A DNA stretch of 64,000 nt from Lentzea californiensis (lineage in GTDB: Bacteria > Actinomycetota > Actinomycetes > Mycobacteriales > Pseudonocardiaceae): assembly GCF_024648825.1 (NCBI RefSeq), contig NZ_JANBBE010000010.1, positions 186,001-250,000 on the forward strand. Reading direction: 5' to 3'. Position 1 is the first letter of the stretch. Each line of letters opens with the position of its first letter. Under the pieces are notes generated by a model. The model was given only the letters and a program-made list of their open reading frames with translations, had not been told where the DNA came from and searched no databases. Positions 61,254-64,000 of the stretch are shown here, piece after piece. The position numbers were made by a program, and so were the translations under genes.

Positions 61254-61321
61254 AGCGACATCCTCCCAGGCCAGCCTCACGGCTAGCCAACTCAGATGTC
61301 ACCTAACGGTGCAGCAGAGCC

Positions 61322-62209
61322 TTGCGCCGACTCCGGCTCGTGGTGAACCCGGATACGGTGCTGGGGTGGCATCGCGACTTGATCAAGCGCCGCCATGCTC
61401 GTATGAGCGTGAACCGAGGGCCTGGACGTCCGCGCACTGTTGCTTCAATCCGCCGTCTCATCCTGCGTCTGGCAACCGAGAACCCCTCGTGGGGATATCG
61501 ACGCATCCACGGCGAACTCGCACTCCTGTGCATCGCGATCGCCGCCTCCACGGTATGGGAGATCCTCAAGACTGTCGGCGTCGATCCGGCCCCGCGCCGG
61601 ACAACCATTACCTGGGCCGACTTCCTGCGCTCGCAGGCAGAGGCGATCCTGGCGATGGACTTCATCGAGACGGTCACGCTGACTGGGCAGCGCCAGTACA
61701 TTCTCGCGGCCATCCACCACGCCAGCCGGCGTGTGTGGATAGTCGGTACCACCGCACACTCAACCCACGCATGGGTCATCCAGGCCATCCGCAACCTGCT
61801 CATGGTCCTGGAAGAAACCGGACCCCTCGTTCGGATCAAGTTCCTCATTCGTGACCAGGATGCCACGTACCCCGCGTTGATCGACAAATTCCTGAGCGCA
61901 ACGGGAATCGTTACGGTGCTGACTGGTGTACCGGTGCCCCGCATAAATTCCGCCATCGAACGCTGGGTGAAGACACTTCGCGTTGAACTGCTGGACCGCA
62001 CGCTGATCTGGAATCAAACCCACCTACGACACGCGCTGCGCGAGTACGAGCGACACTACAACGAGCACCGCACTCACCGATCACTCGCCGCCGCGGCACC
62101 CTTGGGTGTCCGGCCCCAGCCTCTCGAACCCGATCAGATCGAACGCTTCGGGGTAGATCGGCAGGACCGTCTCGGCGGAGTCAACCACGAGTATCGCCAC
62201 GCGGCTTAG
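61322..62209 (+). pseudogene. Integrase-core transposase, 5' truncated
   Basis: About 295 residues with a DDE integrase core: GYRRIHGELALLCIAIAAST, EAILAMDFIETVTLTGQRQY, LIRDQDATYPALIDKF and IERWVKTLRVELLDRTLIW followed by YNEHRTHRSL. Homologous IS transposases have 40-60 more residues before LRRLRLVVNPDTVLGWHRDL, and a TAA lies in frame just upstream, so the 5' end was removed, apparently by the IS3 element. The 3' stop codon TAG is formed at the junction with the IS5 element. Confidence 0.8.
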
Positions 62210-62694
62210 AACTCCCAACTCAATGAGAGGTTGCGGAGTCGGCGCCAGCAGATGATGGCGCAGGCCAGGCTGAGGAAGGCTTCGTGGATGTCGTCGCGGA
62301 TCTCCCAGCGGATCCGCAGGCGGCGGAACCAGTGCAGCAGCGCGAAGGTCTGCTCGACCACCCAGCGGTGCACGCCCAGACCGGAGCCGTGTTCGCTGCC
62401 TCGGCGAACGATCAGCGGCGTGATGCCCTTGGCGCGCACCAGCACGCGGTACTTGTCGTGGTCGTAGCCGCGGTCGGCGTACAGCTTCTCAGGCCGGAAC
62501 CGCGGGCGGCCGCGCTTGCCTCGCACCGACGGGATCTGGTCGATCAGCGGCATCAACTGGGTGACATCGTTGCGGTTCCCGCCGGTGAGCGAGACGGCCA
62601 GCGGGATGCCGTGTCCTTCGGTGATCAGGTGGTGTTTCGAGCCCGTTCTGGCGTGGTCGACCGGGCTCGCACCCGTTTTGGGCCGCCTTTGAGG
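62206..62694 (-). CDS. IS5-type transposase orfB (read by frameshift)
   Basis: About 160 residues in the frame after GGPK: TGASPVDHARTGSKHHLITE, GIPLAVSLTGGNRNDVTQLM, KLYADRGYDHDKYRVLVRAK (second Asp) and RWVVEQTFALLHWFRRLRIR (catalytic Glu). No independent start is convincing. The stop codon TAA uses the TA of the target site outside the IS end. Confidence 0.8.
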   Translation of the reverse strand, partial: PQRRPKTGASPVDHARTGSKHHLITEGHGIPLAVSLTGGNRNDVTQLMPLIDQIPSVRGKRGRPRFRPEKLYADRGYDHDKYRVLVRAKGITPLIVRRGSEHGSGLGVHRWVVEQTFALLHWFRRLRIRWEIRDDIHEAFLSLACAIICWRRLRNLSLSWEF

Positions 62695-63098
62695 GCGCGG
62701 ACGTGCGAGCCGTCGATCACCGCCCGCGACCAGTCCAGCTCGTCCGCGGCGTTGAGTTCGGCGAGCAGGTTCTCGTGCAGCCGCTGCCAGACGCCGGCCT
62801 GGTGCCAGTCCCGCAGCCGACGCCACGCGGTCATGCCGGAGCCGAAGCCGAGTTCCTGGGGCAGGAACTCCCACGGGATGCCGGTGTAGAGCACGAAGAA
62901 GATGCCGCACAACACCTTGCGGTCATCCAGCCGATTGCGACCCGGATGATCCGCACGACGCGGCACCACCGGGAGCAGCGGCTCGATCCGCGACCACAAC
63001 TCGTCGGACACGATCCAGGGAAGCTGATCACCCTTCCTCACGCCATGGTCAACACGCCGATGATCAACCGTATTCCAAGATCATTCTGTTAGGACTTC
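62209..63098 (-). mobile_element. IS5-family (IS427 group type) insertion sequence, 890 bp
   Basis: The ends are inverted repeats matching at 14 of 18 positions (gaactcccaactcaatga at 62209 and, inverted, gaagtcctaacagaatga at 63098). TA flanks both sides (62207-62208, 63099-63100), as expected of a 2-bp target duplication. It carries orfA and orfB overlapping in different frames. Confidence 0.88.
62625..63041 (-). CDS. IS5-type transposase orfA
   Basis: 138 residues: LPWIVSDELWSRIEPLLPVV, VLYTGIPWEFLPQELGFGSG and DWSRAVIDGSHVRALKGGPK are typical of the DUF4096/N-terminal half of IS427-type transposases, with the first catalytic Asp in VIDGSH. At GGPK the frame runs over AAAAC, a plausible slippery site for ribosomal frameshift into orfB. 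Confidence 0.85.
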   Translation of the reverse strand: MRKGDQLPWIVSDELWSRIEPLLPVVPRRADHPGRNRLDDRKVLCGIFFVLYTGIPWEFLPQELGFGSGMTAWRRLRDWHQAGVWQRLHENLLAELNAADELDWSRAVIDGSHVRALKGGPKRVRARSTTPERARNTT

Positions 63099-63142
63099 TA
63101 GGGTGAATCTGGAACGGCAGCACAGCGATCATACGTCCTATT

Positions 63143-63604
63143 CTACGTGCACACTGACACGTCGGCGATGAACGCACCGGAGCCGTTGCCGGGGTGGTCG
63201 TCGTTCGTTCGAAGAATGACGAATCCTGGGTTGGGCTGGTTGTTGACGAACGATGTGTCGTAGCCCGCATAGCGATAGATCGTCGGCGAGTAGTTGTTGC
63301 TGATTCTGGTGATGAGGCTGAATACCGGTCGGTCGGGCAGCGGGAAGCTCCACGGTGCAAGGTCGACCCATCCGGGCGGCCCGTTCGTTCCGGTGAACGC
63401 GACACCAGCCCAGATGCGGCTCTGCTGGTTCGGCTTGATCGTCACAATGCTGCCGGTCGGAGCCCACAGAGACGGCACACCAGACGACTTCTCCGGGACG
63501 AAGACGCCATGCTCGGTCTGGCAGTACGCCGCCGACGCCGGGACGACGGTAAGGAGCGATGCCGCGAACGAGGCGGTGATAGTAAGTACGACTGTCCGAA
63601 TCAT
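63143..63604 (-). CDS. Secreted protein, unknown function
   Basis: 153 residues from an ATG after AAAGGAGGACAACT, an unusually strong ribosome site. A Sec signal is clear (TVVLTITASFAASLLTVVPA, cleavage near 25). The mature part has one N-terminal and one C-terminal Cys (AAYCQTEHG ... IADVSVCT), suggesting one disulfide, and is rich in Pro, Trp and aromatic residues. No family is recognised. It is lower in GC than the enediyne genes and lies beside an IS, so it may be acquired. It is divergent from the gene at 63700. Confidence 0.65.
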   Translation of the reverse strand: MIRTVVLTITASFAASLLTVVPASAAYCQTEHGVFVPEKSSGVPSLWAPTGSIVTIKPNQQSRIWAGVAFTGTNGPPGWVDLAPWSFPLPDRPVFSLITRISNNYSPTIYRYAGYDTSFVNNQPNPGFVILRTNDDHPGNGSGAFIADVSVCT

Positions 63605-63699
63605 AGTTGTCCTCCTTTGGATCAACGCAATCGTCGCGATGGAGGAGCTGCCGAGTAAATACGGACATTTGCGTACCGGGTGTGTCGTACGCTGGTTCT

Positions 63700-64000
63700 A
63701 TGGAGGACAGGCTGGGGTACTGGCTGGACGTCGTCCGAGACCTGCTTGCGGAACCGTTGACGGAGCTGCCGCTCCCGATGATTTTGAACGAGCTGGTGGC
63801 GACTTTCGGCGCTCAAGGTGGATCTTGGGTAGATCGGCACGCGAGCGGACACATCAACTACCAGCTGCTTGCGGGGATGAGGGTCGATCAAGAGACTGTC
63901 GCTTGGATGCGATCACGTCTTGATCAACATCCGCTGTTGTGTTGGTTTTCGGTGACCGGTGATCCTTCCGCGCAGACGATCGCACGGGTGCCGGGTCCCT
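63700..64000 (+). CDS. N-terminal part of a possible LuxR-type regulator, cut by window end
   Basis: 100 codons from the ATG at 63700 with no stop before the window ends. The start (MEDRLGYWLDVVRDLLAEPL, TELPLPMILNELVATFGAQG) and the later RLDQHPLLCWFSVTGDPS resemble the sensor part of actinomycete LuxR-type regulators whose DNA-binding domain is C-terminal and would lie outside. This is a tentative assignment from pattern memory. Confidence 0.4.
   Translation, partial: MEDRLGYWLDVVRDLLAEPLTELPLPMILNELVATFGAQGGSWVDRHASGHINYQLLAGMRVDQETVAWMRSRLDQHPLLCWFSVTGDPSAQTIARVPGP

Larger units (their letters stand above)
60060..61305 (-). mobile_element. IS3-family insertion sequence, inactivated
   Basis: A two-gene IS3-type element on the minus strand: orfA (60945-61253) and orfB (about 60080-60975). 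The right end near 61305 cuts into the next transposase gene. Terminal repeats are only roughly visible (gttgtggcta near 60074 against the inverse of tagccaact near 61284), so the ends are approximate. Confidence 0.75.

Noticed and set aside
1-64000. CRISPR arrays, tRNA and rRNA genes
   Set aside because: No regularly spaced repeats, no cloverleaf with a CCA-type end and no rRNA core sequences were noticed on either strand; a covariance search was not possible.

Overview
The DNA is very GC-rich with strong GC bias at third codon positions, uses many GTG starts and GTGA/ATGA gene overlaps, and carries AfsR/SARP-type, LuxR, HxlR and mycothiol-type genes. This points to an actinomycete, possibly of the Pseudonocardiales, but the genus cannot be fixed from the sequence alone.

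Layout. (1) 1-42.1 kb is an enediyne biosynthetic gene cluster. The left part (646-12310) is the warhead operon: two DUF1702 proteins, an FG-GAP/ASPIC-UnbV protein, a UnbU membrane protein, the enediyne polyketide synthase (KS-AT-ACP-KR-DH-PPTase), the hot-dog thioesterase and a flavin reductase. An AraC regulator, a DUF5987/GMC-oxidoreductase/P450 operon, two AhpD-like proteins, a third DUF1702 protein, an HxlR regulator, an AfsR-like regulator and an MFS exporter follow. 25.9-36 kb holds a mycothiol-type DinB protein, an epoxide hydrolase and deoxysugar genes (RmlA, 2,3-dehydratase, DegT aminotransferase, C-methyltransferase, SDR reductase, glycosyltransferase). 36-42.1 kb holds a large LuxR regulator, an SgcJ/EcaC-like protein, an acyl-CoA-dehydrogenase-fold monooxygenase, two membrane proteins and a MetE-like protein. 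The gene set resembles nine-membered enediyne clusters, but no apoprotein gene, no second PKS and no NDP-glucose 4,6-dehydratase is seen here. (2) 42.1-55.2 kb is a patchwork of intact genes (mycosin protease, SBD-HNH nuclease, LacI, NADP reductase, LLM oxidoreductase/TetR pair, HIT protein) among broken ones (integrase, HelD-like, AraC, solute-binding protein, MFS, YnfA, group II intron). (3) 55.2-60 kb carries secreted proteins and a second AfsR-like regulator followed by two very small Cys-containing secreted peptides. (4) 60-63.1 kb is a stack of insertion sequences (IS3-type, integrase-type, IS5-type). The window ends in a secreted protein and the start of a possible regulator.

The most notable observation is a 15-bp promoter element, GCAAY-N4-RAGAWG. 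It was found by eye in front of eight transcription units of the enediyne cluster (seven exact copies, one degenerate), oriented toward its gene, usually 53-78 bp before the start codon, with a -10-like hexamer about 20-21 bp further on. It probably marks a common regulon and helps define the cluster limits (about 0.6-40 kb). The sugar genes predict a 2,3,6-trideoxy-3-amino-3-C-methyl hexose on the enediyne, perhaps with an oxidised nitrogen.
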